Origin: Nitrososphaeria archaeon
Lineage (GTDB): Archaea > Thermoproteota > Nitrososphaeria > Nitrososphaerales > JANXEG01
NCBI GenBank assembly: GCA_029775915.1
Contig: JARVKA010000005.1
Span: 1-64,000 of the forward strand
Direction of reading: 5' to 3'
Length of the DNA stretch: 64,000 nucleotides
The position numbers and the translations under genes were made by a program. The notes below the pieces were generated by a model. That model did not search any database, had not been told where the DNA came from, and saw only the letters and a program-made list of their open reading frames with translations. This document shows, piece after piece, positions 27,304 to 36,950 of the stretch (position 1 is its first letter; each line of letters begins with the position of its first letter).

Positions 27304-27316
27304 ATAACCACCCCTC

Positions 27317-27325
27317 TTATTTTTT
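27317..27325 (+). terminator. T-tract between binding protein and permease
   Basis: A run ending in six T (27320-27325) directly after the TAXI binding-protein gene and before the permease start at 27334. Archaeal RNA polymerase terminates at such T-tracts; partial termination here would make more binding protein than permease. This is inference from position. Confidence 0.35.
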
Positions 27326-27333
27326 GATGATTT

Positions 27334-29211
27334 ATGAGCGAAACATCCGAGTTCATTACAACAAGGAGATTGAAAGGTGTTCCAGCTCTAATCTTCAGCG
27401 CCATCGCAATATCGATGTCTCTCTATCAATTAAGTATAGTCGTTCTTTTGATTATGGAGCATATGGTAAGAGGTATACATTTAATGTTCGTTCTTTTATT
27501 GAGCTTTTTATTATATCCACCTTTCAAAAAGTTTAGGCATAGTAGAATTGTATTTGGGCTTGATATATGCTTAGCAATACTCTCAGCTTTAGGTATACTC
27601 TATATGTTGATCTATTTTAATGAACTCATTATGCGTAATTATGCTCCAACGAGTACGGATGTATTCTTCGGTTTATTAACTATCATCTTGGTATTGGAAG
27701 CTTCAAGAAGAGTTGTTGGACCGGCTTTACCAGTTCTCGCACTCTTTATGTTATTATACGCTCTCTATGGTGGATATATACCTGGCTTTTGGGGGCATAG
27801 AGGGTTAGAATTTGATTTGCTAATAGGTCACATGTATGCTACAACGGAGGCCTTATTCGGTTTACCTTTAGGCGTTTCAGCCACATTCGTTTTCCTCTTC
27901 ATCCTTCTAGGCTCTTTTTTAGAAAAGTCTGGTATGGGCGACTTTTTTATGAAGTTAGCTATGGGACTTGTAGGTCAAGCGAGGGGGGGACCTGCAAAAA
28001 TAGCAGTAGTATCGAGTGCGCTCTTTGGCACTATATCAGGAAGTGCTGTAGCCAATGTATATGGCACAGGTGTTTATACAATACCTATGATGAAGAAGCT
28101 TGGTTATAAGCCTCATTTTGCAGCAGCAGTTGAAGCAGCAGCATCCACAGGTGGGCAGATTATGCCTCCAATCATGGGTGCAGCAGCATTCATTATGGCT
28201 GAGGTTCTTGGCAAATCTTATATTGAAATCGCTATTGCAGCAGCGATTCCCGCAATTCTATACTTCATTTCGGTATTCTTTATGGTTCATTGGGAGGCTG
28301 TAAGAACTGGCTTGAGGGGGATGAGAAAGGATGAGTTGCCAAATTTAAGGGTGGTAATTCCAAAGGGCTTTCACTTACTCATCCCATTGATTGTGCTCGT
28401 CTACTTATTGATAAAGGGCTATACAGTTATGATGGCAGCATTCATTTGTGTTATTTTGGCTTTAATTGTAAGCTTCTTCAGAAGTGAGACTAGAATGGAT
28501 ATTAAAAAGATTTTGAGCGCTTTAGAAGCAGCGGCTAGAGGTGCTTTAATTATAGGGACTGCTTGTGCTTGTGCAGGGATAGTTGTAGGCGGGATGGTTT
28601 TTACAGGCTTAGGCTCCAAATTCACTGATTTTATCATCATGGTATCGGGTGGAAACTTGCTTATCGCTTTACCACTTGTGATGATAGCATCGATAATCTT
28701 AGGGATGGGTTTGCCTACTACAGCTGCGTATATAATGGTGGCTGTTCTCGGTGCCCCAGCATTAATAAAGTTAGGTGTACCTCCACTCTCAGCTCATATG
28801 TTCACCTTCTACTTTGCGATCATATCAGCACTAACACCACCTGTAGCTTTAGCAGCTTATGCTGGAGCGAGTTTAGCTGGCTCAGATCCTATGAAGACAG
28901 GTTTTACAGGAACACGATTAGCTTTGGTCGCCTTCTTGGTACCATACATGTTCGTTTTTAACCCAGCCTTGTTGATGATAGGCTCTATTCCTGAAGTAAT
29001 TTTAGTATTCATAACCGCTGTATTAGGAAGTATAGCTTTAGCATGTAGTGTACAAGGAGTATTCTTTATAAAAACGAATATTTTTGAGAGAATAGCTCTT
29101 GGTATCGCATCTATCACACTCATACATCCAGGTCTTATCACCGATCTTATAGGATTTGGTTTATTAGGTATGACAATCTTTTCGCAAAAGGTTCTTCGTA
29201 AAAAAGCTTAA
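27334..29211 (+). CDS. TRAP transporter fused 4TM/12TM membrane subunit, TAXI type
   Basis: A 625-residue polytopic protein joining the small (DctQ-like, about 1-130) and large (DctM-like, about 130-625) TRAP membrane subunits. Motifs of the large subunit are seen: GTISGSAVANVYGTG, STGGQIMPPIMGAAAFIMAE and LGMGLPTTAAYIM with SALTPPVALAAYAGA. It imports an organic acid, driven by an ion gradient (usually Na+), using the TAXI protein encoded just before it. It is followed by a DUF1850 protein often linked to such systems. Confidence 0.94.
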   Translation: MSETSEFITTRRLKGVPALIFSAIAISMSLYQLSIVVLLIMEHMVRGIHLMFVLLLSFLLYPPFKKFRHSRIVFGLDICLAILSALGILYMLIYFNELIMRNYAPTSTDVFFGLLTIILVLEASRRVVGPALPVLALFMLLYALYGGYIPGFWGHRGLEFDLLIGHMYATTEALFGLPLGVSATFVFLFILLGSFLEKSGMGDFFMKLAMGLVGQARGGPAKIAVVSSALFGTISGSAVANVYGTGVYTIPMMKKLGYKPHFAAAVEAAASTGGQIMPPIMGAAAFIMAEVLGKSYIEIAIAAAIPAILYFISVFFMVHWEAVRTGLRGMRKDELPNLRVVIPKGFHLLIPLIVLVYLLIKGYTVMMAAFICVILALIVSFFRSETRMDIKKILSALEAAARGALIIGTACACAGIVVGGMVFTGLGSKFTDFIIMVSGGNLLIALPLVMIASIILGMGLPTTAAYIMVAVLGAPALIKLGVPPLSAHMFTFYFAIISALTPPVALAAYAGASLAGSDPMKTGFTGTRLALVAFLVPYMFVFNPALLMIGSIPEVILVFITAVLGSIALACSVQGVFFIKTNIFERIALGIASITLIHPGLITDLIGFGLLGMTIFSQKVLRKKA

Positions 29212-29267
29212 GAGGCTAAATGAATAGTATTTACATGTAATCTTTTCTTATTTTAAAAGGTGTTATT

Positions 29268-29732
29268 ATGAAAAAGAGAGTCTTCATTATGATAACCTTG
29301 TTGATTATATTCATTACCCTCACTTATCTTTTACAAGAAGTGTGGATATTAGAAGTTTATGTGGATGGTAAAATTCTTCACATTCCAGTTAAGATAGGTG
29401 ATCACTTTAATATCACTTATAAACATTCCGTTTACGGGGATGAAGTTCTACAAGTATTCACTATCGGTAAAGGGGTAATGATCTTAAATGATATTATAAG
29501 TACTGTTAGAGTGATAGAGTATTCTTATCCAAATCAAAAGTATGAATTAATGGGAGAGTTAGCGCATATAAAATCCTTAAACTTGATTGTAAAGAGTTTT
29601 CAAGCAGTAGGTTATGAGAAGTTAGAGTATAAAGATAAGCTTATTCTCATAGGTGAGTTATTTACAAAGAGTACAATAGTAATTGAGATTAAAAAGGCTA
29701 TGTTGTTTACTACGTTAAAACATATATTATGA
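29268..29732 (+). CDS. DUF1850 protein, TRAP-TAXI associated
   Basis: A 154-residue protein with one N-terminal transmembrane helix (residues 5-22) and an extracytoplasmic domain. The family signature FNITYKHSVYGDEVLQVF is present near the N-terminus of that domain. DUF1850 proteins are commonly encoded next to TRAP-TAXI permeases, but the role is unknown. It lies 56 bp after the permease and is likely in the same transcript. The domain is short for the family and ends soon after the second conserved strand. Confidence 0.72.
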   Translation: MKKRVFIMITLLIIFITLTYLLQEVWILEVYVDGKILHIPVKIGDHFNITYKHSVYGDEVLQVFTIGKGVMILNDIISTVRVIEYSYPNQKYELMGELAHIKSLNLIVKSFQAVGYEKLEYKDKLILIGELFTKSTIVIEIKKAMLFTTLKHIL

Positions 29733-29903
29733 TACTATAATTTGGTAAAAGTCAGATAGTGAAGACTCTCTAGATGTTTAAAAGCATCCTTTTTTTAGAA
29801 TATTGAGTAAATCATGTTAAATATAAAGCGATTAGAATACATAATAATTTCCCACAGCTTTTTCACCTAAAAATTTTTATCATCCTCGATTCGATCATAT
29901 AGT

Positions 29904-30146
29904 ATGGTCTCAGCTTGCATTCTTATAAGAACTGAAAAGGGAAAGTATGCAGACGTAGTAAAAAGAATAAAAATGTTTAAAGGAGTAAAAAGAGCTTTTC
30001 CAGTATTAGGAAGGTATGATATAGTTGTGGATTTAGAAGCGGAGAGTTTTGAGAAGCTTGGGAATACAATATTAAGAATAGGTCAATTATCTGGCGTGGT
30101 ATTTACTGAGACAATGGTAGAGGTGATTAAGAGTGAAGAAGCTTAA
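29904..30146 (+). CDS. Solo Lrp/AsnC ligand-binding (RAM) domain protein 2
   Basis: An 80-residue RAM-type protein lacking a DNA-binding domain. The pattern SACILIRTEKGKYADVV, a VKRAFPVLGRYDIVVDLEA core and a GVVFTETMVEV end are typical. It overlaps the next gene (30133) by 14 bp; the two probably form a heteromer. There is no enzyme gene in the same transcript to suggest a ligand. Confidence 0.83.
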   Translation: MVSACILIRTEKGKYADVVKRIKMFKGVKRAFPVLGRYDIVVDLEAESFEKLGNTILRIGQLSGVVFTETMVEVIKSEEA

Positions 30147-30363
30147 TTGTTGTATATTACTCAAAACCGTTCCTACCAAAATTTACAGTATTGTTGATGC
30201 TATTAAAAAAATTGAGGGAGTTAAAAAATGTTACATTACTTACGGTAGGTTTGATGTAGTAGCTTTTATAGAAGTTTCGAATTATGATGAAGTTCGAGTT
30301 ATATCTACAAAGATTAATGAGTTGGATGGAATAAGAAGTACTGAAACATTAGTGGAGGGTTAA
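30133..30363 (+). CDS. Solo Lrp/AsnC ligand-binding (RAM) domain protein 3
   Basis: A 76-residue RAM-type protein, overlapping and paralogous to the gene at 29904. The core GVKKCYITYGRFDVVAFIEV and the DGIRSTETLVEG end match the family. No helix-turn-helix is present. Translational coupling with its neighbour (14-bp overlap) suggests a fixed stoichiometry. Confidence 0.83.
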   Translation: MKKLNCCILLKTVPTKIYSIVDAIKKIEGVKKCYITYGRFDVVAFIEVSNYDEVRVISTKINELDGIRSTETLVEG

Positions 30364-30461
30364 CTTATTGCAAAGGATTGAAAAATTAAGTTTTCAAAGA
30401 TTTTCTAATTGATTTCACATTCTTTTTTAAACTTAAATTCCAGTTTCACCTTATTAAAATT

Positions 30462-31745
30462 ATGAAAGTAGAGGATTTAAGATGCTTTATTCCCATTGGT
30501 GGTAGAGCTTTAAGATTAAGACCCTTAACACATGATGTAGCAAAGCCTTGTATCAGATTTTTGAATAGACCTTTAATTGAGTTCGCTTTATGTGAATTGG
30601 CTGAGCAAGGTGTGAAGAACTTTATATTTGGAGAATGTGGATATACCAATTATACAAACCTCTTTGACCAATATGGTGAAGGTGTTGGTTTTTCTGCAAA
30701 ATATAAAATCGAGCCTAGAGTTCATATTAAGCATCAACCTAATTTGGATGATTGTGGAAGTGCTGACTCTTACCGATTGAATATAGAGTATTATGATGTT
30801 CAAGATCCTGTTATCGTTGTGCAAGGGGATAATATCTTTCGTATAGATCTTCAAGATTTTATAAAGAATCATGAAGAAAGAGGAGCTATGGCAACTATAG
30901 CGCTCTTTAAAGTAAAGAATGTGGAGGGTTTTGGTGTTGCAGAATTAGATTCAAATATGAGGATTAAAAGATTTGTTGAAAAGCCTCCACCAGATAAAGC
31001 ACCCAGTAATTATGCTAATGCTGGCATATACCTTTTCTCACCAGAAATTAGAAATGAAGTAAATAGTGAGGCTGTGATGAAAATAATGAAAGAGAGAAAT
31101 AGATTGGATTTTGGTTATGATTTTATACCATACTTGGTTGATAAAGGTATACCAGTTTATGGTTATGAGTTAAAAGTATGGTATGATGTAGGGAGTCCAG
31201 AGAATTATTTGAAAGCGATGAAGGATATTTTGTATGGAGTGATAAATATAAGAATTGCAGAGGAAAGGCTCTTTCCAGATAAAAATATTTGGGTTCAAGG
31301 GTATAGTAAGGAGGCTTTGAAAGTGAGAAATGATATATTGAGAAGATGTATTGAGGGAAAGTTATCAATAGAAGGAGCGGCTTTAATCGGTAGGCATACA
31401 AGAATAGGAGATCATAGTAGAATTATTGATTCAAATATTGATAATTATTGTATAATTGGTGAATATGTGAATATAGAAAGTTCAGCAATTATGGATGCGG
31501 TTAAGATTGGGGATTACGCTAAAATATCAAATAGTATTATAGGTAGGAAGGTTGTGATAAATTCAACTCGTCAAAACCCAACTCACATTGAAGGTTTATC
31601 AGTTATCGGTAACGCTGTTCGTATTGGAGAGGGTTGCAAACTTATAAACACTAAAGTGAATCCATACTTAATAATCCCTTCACATATGACATACATTAAT
31701 AAATTCATTCAAAGTTATGAGGATATTGTGAGATTGGCTGAATGA
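30462..31745 (+). CDS. Sugar-1-phosphate nucleotidyltransferase with left-handed beta-helix domain
   Basis: A 427-residue two-domain protein. The N-terminal nucleotidyltransferase (1-240) has a GGRALRLRPLTHDVAKP signature (usual GxGxRLxPLT-K with changes), VVQGDNIF, and FVEKPP. The C-terminal part (about 310-410) is a hexapeptide-repeat beta-helix (IGRHTRIGDHSRI, IGDYAKI, IGEGCKL). It would make an NDP-sugar (mannose or glucose type) for cell-surface glycans; the exact sugar is not decidable. The first glycine motif is less rich than usual. Confidence 0.87.
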   Translation: MKVEDLRCFIPIGGRALRLRPLTHDVAKPCIRFLNRPLIEFALCELAEQGVKNFIFGECGYTNYTNLFDQYGEGVGFSAKYKIEPRVHIKHQPNLDDCGSADSYRLNIEYYDVQDPVIVVQGDNIFRIDLQDFIKNHEERGAMATIALFKVKNVEGFGVAELDSNMRIKRFVEKPPPDKAPSNYANAGIYLFSPEIRNEVNSEAVMKIMKERNRLDFGYDFIPYLVDKGIPVYGYELKVWYDVGSPENYLKAMKDILYGVINIRIAEERLFPDKNIWVQGYSKEALKVRNDILRRCIEGKLSIEGAALIGRHTRIGDHSRIIDSNIDNYCIIGEYVNIESSAIMDAVKIGDYAKISNSIIGRKVVINSTRQNPTHIEGLSVIGNAVRIGEGCKLINTKVNPYLIIPSHMTYINKFIQSYEDIVRLAE

Positions 31746-31827
31746 TAAGCTAATTACAATTAAAAATTTCAACATTTCTTTTTACATAAATCCACAACTT
31801 TTTATAAAAGGTTGAAAAAGACTAGCG

Positions 31828-32979
31828 ATGCAGATTAATATGCACATTAATCAACGTGCAATACTTTACATATTTGCTTCAACATTTATCGTTACACTAG
31901 GCTTTGGAACTTATGTGTATTTAATACCCGTATTCGCAATAACACTCAATGCATCATATATAGATCTTGGGTTAATTGGTACAGCGGCTGCTATACCTTA
32001 CGCTATTGTACCAATATTTAGTGGTTATTTATCAGATAGATTTAATCGTGCTTGCATCTTTTTACTCTCAATTTTATATAATGTAGTAGCTACAATTCTA
32101 TTAATTATAGCGAGTGATGCTAAACAACTCATTATAATAAGATTGGTTGGTGGTGTAGGCCTTGCTATTTTTTGGCCTATTGCAGAAGCGATTGTTTCAT
32201 CAATCACACCATCTGAGCATTTAGTTAAGATTATGGGTAGATTTAGTGCAACATGGGCATTAGGTTATTTAATAGGTCCATTTTTAGGAGGATATATTTC
32301 GCAAAGTTTTGGTTATCGCTCACTCTTCTTAATCTCATCAATTATTATAGCATTAGCCACTATCACATTCATTAAAACTCTACCCCATTATCAGCATTAT
32401 CAATTAAATATTAATCCGAAAAATAGTTTTAATACTTCAATAATTAAGAGAGTACTCCCTTTATACTTATTAATTCTACCTCAAGCGCTCATTTTTAGTG
32501 TATTAATATCAATATTTCCTGGATATGCGAGTAGTCTTAAAATTAGTGATTTAGAGATTGGCATTCTTTTTACTTTATTTGGTTTAGCCAGAATTACCTT
32601 TTTCTTACTCTCAAACTCTTTAATTAAATTCGGTATTAAGCTTTTAATGATAATCGCTTCACTCACTCTTTTCTCATCCTTTATTATGTTAGCGATTTTT
32701 AAAACCACTTTAACTCTTATCATACCATTGATTATGATAGGTATGGCGATAGGAATTTTATCCCCAACTGTAATGAGTGTGCTTATTAAAATATTTCCAC
32801 GTGAACGAGTTGGATTGGCTTTAGGAATTTATGAATCATTCTTTGGGATCGGTTTTACTGTAGGGCCAATTTTAGCAGGTATTATAGCTGAATTATTGCT
32901 ACCTAACATACCTTACATTTTAATAGGAAGTACAGCGCTTCTTATGATTCCTTGCATTATTAAATTAGATTATCAATAA
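31828..32979 (+). CDS. MFS transporter (12 TM)
   Basis: A 383-residue major facilitator with about twelve hydrophobic helices in two halves. The loop 2-3 motif PIFSGYLSDRFNRA (G-x-L-S-D-R type) is the MFS signature, and GYLIGPFLGGYISQSFGYRS marks helix 5, the motif C region of drug/proton antiporter-like members. Substrate unknown. Its ATG has a 40-bp leader; it is not clearly joined to its neighbours. Confidence 0.88.
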   Translation: MQINMHINQRAILYIFASTFIVTLGFGTYVYLIPVFAITLNASYIDLGLIGTAAAIPYAIVPIFSGYLSDRFNRACIFLLSILYNVVATILLIIASDAKQLIIIRLVGGVGLAIFWPIAEAIVSSITPSEHLVKIMGRFSATWALGYLIGPFLGGYISQSFGYRSLFLISSIIIALATITFIKTLPHYQHYQLNINPKNSFNTSIIKRVLPLYLLILPQALIFSVLISIFPGYASSLKISDLEIGILFTLFGLARITFFLLSNSLIKFGIKLLMIIASLTLFSSFIMLAIFKTTLTLIIPLIMIGMAIGILSPTVMSVLIKIFPRERVGLALGIYESFFGIGFTVGPILAGIIAELLLPNIPYILIGSTALLMIPCIIKLDYQ

Positions 32980-33011
32980 ATACCACTTGTATTTAAATAA
33001 AGTAGAGCGAC

Positions 33012-34232
33012 ATGTATTTCTCATGTATCAATTGTGAAGAGAAGTATAGCATAAATGAGAATATATACACATGTAGAAAGTGTGGAGATCTTCTCGAAGT
33101 TAAGTTAGATATTCAAGAGGTGAAGCGTAAAATTAAAGATGAAAAGTGGCGCTCAATACCAATCTCAGTATGGAGGTATAGCGCATTTATACCGATAAGG
33201 GATTACTCAAAAATTATCACACTTAATGAAGGTGGTACAAGGCTTCATTTTTGCCAAAGATTAGCTCAAGAATTGGGAATTAAAAGCCTTTATGTGAAGA
33301 ATGAAGGTGATAATCCAACCGCATCATTTAAAGATCGTGGTATGACAGTAGGGGTAACGAGAGCTTGTGAATTAAATGCTAAAAATCTCATTTGTGCATC
33401 AACAGGCAATACATCAGCCTCATTAGCTGCATATGCAGCCAAAGCTGGTTTAAATTGCTATGTAATTGTACCTTCAGGTAAGATCGCTTATGGCAAGTTA
33501 GCTCAAGCGATTATACATGGAGCACATGTGATTCGTATAAGAGGAGATTTTGATCAAGCTTTAAAAATGGTTTTTAAATTTTCATGCGAAAATAAAGATG
33601 TATACTTACTTAACTCTATAAATCCATTTAGAATTGAGGGGCAAAAAACACTTTCTTATGAAATTTGTGAACAATTAAATAAACCTCCAGATTGGATTAT
33701 CATACCCGTTGGGAATGCTGGCAATATTAGTGCGGTATGGAAAGGGTTTGTGGAGTTTAAAGAGTGTGGTTTAATTGAGAGCCTCCCGAGATTAGCTGGT
33801 ATTCAAGCCGAAGGTGCTGCACCTATAGTTAAAGCCTTTGAGAAAAGGGTTGATATTATTGAACCTATACCTAATCCTGAGACTATTGCATCAGCGATTA
33901 GAATTGGTGCACCAGTAAGTTGGAAAAAAGCTTTGAAAGCGATTTATGAATCAAAAGGCGTTGCAATAACCGTATCAGATAATGAGATATTAAAAGCTCA
34001 AAAGGATTTAGCGAGTAAAGAAGGTTTATTCGTAGAGCCTGCTAGCGCATCAACAATCGCTGGTCTTCATAAACTTTTAAAATTTAACATTATAAAAAGG
34101 GATGAATTAGTGGTATGTATAGCTACGGGCCATGGTTTAAAGGATCCTGATATCGTTTTAAAAATGATAGATTCTACAATTGAGATAGAGGCTGATTTAA
34201 ATAGCTTAATAAATTTAATTAAGAGTGTTTAA
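33012..34232 (+). CDS. thrC: Threonine synthase
   Basis: PLP enzyme converting O-phosphohomoserine to threonine. The 406-residue protein starts with a zinc-ribbon of four Cys (CINCEEK and CRKCG), then has the PLP-lysine motif NPTASFKDRGMTVG, the phosphate-binding CASTGNTSASLAAY and the C-terminal VCIATGHGLKDP. All features of archaeal threonine synthase are intact. It abuts a second, diverged copy downstream by one base. Confidence 0.9.
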   Translation: MYFSCINCEEKYSINENIYTCRKCGDLLEVKLDIQEVKRKIKDEKWRSIPISVWRYSAFIPIRDYSKIITLNEGGTRLHFCQRLAQELGIKSLYVKNEGDNPTASFKDRGMTVGVTRACELNAKNLICASTGNTSASLAAYAAKAGLNCYVIVPSGKIAYGKLAQAIIHGAHVIRIRGDFDQALKMVFKFSCENKDVYLLNSINPFRIEGQKTLSYEICEQLNKPPDWIIIPVGNAGNISAVWKGFVEFKECGLIESLPRLAGIQAEGAAPIVKAFEKRVDIIEPIPNPETIASAIRIGAPVSWKKALKAIYESKGVAITVSDNEILKAQKDLASKEGLFVEPASASTIAGLHKLLKFNIIKRDELVVCIATGHGLKDPDIVLKMIDSTIEIEADLNSLINLIKSV

Positions 34233-34233
34233 A

Positions 34234-35340
34234 ATGAATCTTGAGTTTTATTTAACTTGCACAAATTGTAATAAAAAGTATGATATAAAAGTTAAGTATT
34301 GGAGATGTCCATCATGCAACTCACCCTTAGAGGTTAATTTAGAATATCCAAAAATTGATAACTTCCCATCAATTGTTAATAAAAATGAGTTTAACATTTG
34401 GAGGTATAAATTGCTACCATTTTTTGAAAATAGAATAAGTTTAGGAGAAGGATTAACACCCATTATAAAACATCGTAAAGATGGCTTGGAAATCGATTTT
34501 AAGCTCGAGTATATAATGCCTACAAGCTCATTTAAAGATAGAGGGTCCACAGTAAGTATAACGAGAGCTAAAAGTTTGAATGTTGAAAAAATTGTAGAAG
34601 ATTCTTCTGGAAATGCAGGTGTATCTTATTCAGCTTATTCTGCAATAGCTAAGCTCAAATCAAGAATTTACGTGCCTAAAGATGCACCTATAGCCAAAAT
34701 TACGCTTATGAAAATGTGTGGTACAGAGGTTATTGAGTGTGAGACTAGGGAAGAAGCATCAAAAAGAGCGATATTTGAACTTAAAGAAAATGAGTTATAT
34801 GTAGGCCATATATGGGATCCATTTTTTATAGAAGGAATGAAAACGGAAATTTATGAGCTTTTTGAATTTCGAAATCTTAATTATGATTCTATAATAATAC
34901 CTGTATCTAGTGGTACACATATTTTAGGCATTTACAAAGGATTAAAGGATTTAATGAATATGGGCTTTATTAATCACATTCCAAGATTATACGCTGTACA
35001 AGCTGGAGGTTGTACACCAATTTATGATAATTACTACAATGTGAGATGGAGTGGTGAAGAAGGATTATTGGCTGATGGATTAAGAGTAAAAAACCCTCCA
35101 AGGCTTAAAATGATAATTAAAGCTATAAGAGATACCAATGGTGATATTTTAGTAGTTGGTAATAGCGAAATAATAAGTGCTTTAAAGTATTTATATCGCT
35201 TAGGTTTAATTGTAGAGCCAACTTCAGCTACCGCTTACGCTGCATTTGAAAGATTAAAACAAAAAATTGGGAAAAAGATTCTTATACCATTAACTGGTAG
35301 TGGTATGAAAACGATTGATAAAATTATATCGATTAAATAA
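34234..35340 (+). CDS. Threonine synthase paralogue (PLP fold type II)
   Basis: A 368-residue paralogue of the gene before it, also with an N-terminal Cys4 ribbon (CTNCNKK, CPSCN) and a PLP-lysine in TSSFKDRGSTVS, phosphate loop EDSSGNAGVSYSAY and C-terminal PLTGSGMKT. ATG 34234 is one base after the previous stop; an in-frame GTG at 34225 would overlap it. It may be a second threonine synthase or act on another O-phospho substrate (the related cysteate synthase is known in methanogens). Which is open. Confidence 0.8.
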   Translation: MNLEFYLTCTNCNKKYDIKVKYWRCPSCNSPLEVNLEYPKIDNFPSIVNKNEFNIWRYKLLPFFENRISLGEGLTPIIKHRKDGLEIDFKLEYIMPTSSFKDRGSTVSITRAKSLNVEKIVEDSSGNAGVSYSAYSAIAKLKSRIYVPKDAPIAKITLMKMCGTEVIECETREEASKRAIFELKENELYVGHIWDPFFIEGMKTEIYELFEFRNLNYDSIIIPVSSGTHILGIYKGLKDLMNMGFINHIPRLYAVQAGGCTPIYDNYYNVRWSGEEGLLADGLRVKNPPRLKMIIKAIRDTNGDILVVGNSEIISALKYLYRLGLIVEPTSATAYAAFERLKQKIGKKILIPLTGSGMKTIDKIISIK

Positions 35341-35361
35341 TATTAACTACGCTTACATTAA

Positions 35362-36885
35362 TTATGCATCATTTTTATTAGAATTTTTCCAATTGCGTAA
35401 AAGTTGTGTAATAAGGCGTACACCAAAGCCTGTAGCACCCCTCGGTATGTATGTTTTATCCAAGCTACCCTCTTGTGTATATGCAGTACCAGCTATATCT
35501 AAATGTACCCATGGATAATTACCCGCGAATTTTTTGAGAAACATCGCTCCAGTAATCGCTCCCGCAGTTCTTCCACCAACATTTTTCACATCAGCCACTT
35601 CACTTTTAATAAGCTCCTCATAATCTTTCCATAAAGGCAATTCCCAAACCATCTCTCCAGATAATTTCATCGCCTCCATTATTCTTTTTTTCAATCGCTC
35701 ATCATTACCCATCATACCACTAGCAATAGTACCAAGAGCTATTACACATGCTCCAGTAAGTGTGGCAAGATCAATAATCGCCTCAGGTTTATATTGAGTA
35801 GCGTAAGAAAGAGCATCAGCGAGTATTAATCTACCTTCCGCATCTGTACTTACAATTTCAACCGTTTTTCCCCCATATATTTTGATTATATCACCGGGCT
35901 TGTACGCTTTACCACTCGGTAAATTCTCTGTAGCTGGTACAATCCCTATAATACGTAATGGGAGTTTTAGTCTCGCTACAGTTTGCATAATAGCAATTAT
36001 TGCAGAGCCACCAGATTTATCATACTTCATTTCATTCATTCTTTCACTAGGTTTGAGTGATATACCACCACTATCGAAAGTTATCGCTTTACCAATTAAC
36101 ACTATAGGTGATACTTGCTCATTAAATGGGTTATACTCTAAAATAATGAATTTAGGCGGTTGTTCACTACCTTTTGATACACTTAATATACCGCCCATAC
36201 CCAATCGCTCCATATCTTCTCGCTCCAAAATTTCACATCTCAATCCATAATTTTTTGCAATCTCCATAGCTTTCTCAGCTAAGAATGTGGGTGTGCATAC
36301 ATTACTTGGTTCATTAGCTAAATCTCTCGCAAGCTTTACACCATCCACTACAATCTTACCAATCCTTATCCCTTCATGAATTTGAGGTATTAAATTCTCA
36401 TTAGGTGTGTAAATAATCAATCTCTCTATTTGCTTAACTTTATCTTCCTCTTCCGTTTTATATTGATTAAACCGGTATAATGCTAATTCACTCCCTTCTA
36501 ATATAGTTTGAGCAAGTATATCCACATCAAACTCTGTATTACTAATAAGTAATTGAGCGTAACTTTTTAATCCAAGCTCACGTACAATTTGTGCAACCTT
36601 TCCTGATGTATTCCTCACTACCTCTAAATCAAACTCTTTCTTTTCACCTAAGCCGATTAGTAATATTCTTTTAATTTTAAGCTTACCCATTGTATAAATA
36701 AGATTGGTTTGATTCAATTTACCTTGAAACTCTCCAATCTCGATAAACTCTTTGATAAGCCCATTAAGCGTCTCATCAATAAGCTTTACAATAGGTGATG
36801 ATGGCTTTTCTTTCTCAAAAAGGCTTATTGCGAAAAGCTCGTAATTCTTATCTTTAATATCACCAGTTTCTACAATGATTTCCAT
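35362..36885 (-). CDS. pepA: Leucyl aminopeptidase, M17 family
   Basis: A 507-residue cytosolic di-metal aminopeptidase that releases N-terminal residues from peptides. The signature STDAEGRLILADAL is present and metal ligands sit in IGKAITFDSGGISLKPS and in MKYDKSGGSA; the catalytic Arg is in EGR. The N-terminal macrodomain-like part (1-160) is normal. It supplies amino acids for the 2-oxoacid oxidoreductases of this genome. Single-gene unit, convergent with the thrC pair. Confidence 0.95.
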   Translation of the reverse strand: MEIIVETGDIKDKNYELFAISLFEKEKPSSPIVKLIDETLNGLIKEFIEIGEFQGKLNQTNLIYTMGKLKIKRILLIGLGEKKEFDLEVVRNTSGKVAQIVRELGLKSYAQLLISNTEFDVDILAQTILEGSELALYRFNQYKTEEEDKVKQIERLIIYTPNENLIPQIHEGIRIGKIVVDGVKLARDLANEPSNVCTPTFLAEKAMEIAKNYGLRCEILEREDMERLGMGGILSVSKGSEQPPKFIILEYNPFNEQVSPIVLIGKAITFDSGGISLKPSERMNEMKYDKSGGSAIIAIMQTVARLKLPLRIIGIVPATENLPSGKAYKPGDIIKIYGGKTVEIVSTDAEGRLILADALSYATQYKPEAIIDLATLTGACVIALGTIASGMMGNDERLKKRIMEAMKLSGEMVWELPLWKDYEELIKSEVADVKNVGGRTAGAITGAMFLKKFAGNYPWVHLDIAGTAYTQEGSLDKTYIPRGATGFGVRLITQLLRNWKNSNKNDA

Positions 36886-36950
36886 TTTTGCTCACCAATA
36901 TTAAATTTGTTAAAAATACTTAACATTTAGGGTTCTGAGAATTATTAATT

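Noticed and set aside
31123-31401. 92-codon open frame on the minus strand
   Set aside because: It is opposite the sugar nucleotidyltransferase coding region, with no ribosome site and a low-complexity Leu/Tyr/Ser-rich product, typical of an antisense shadow.
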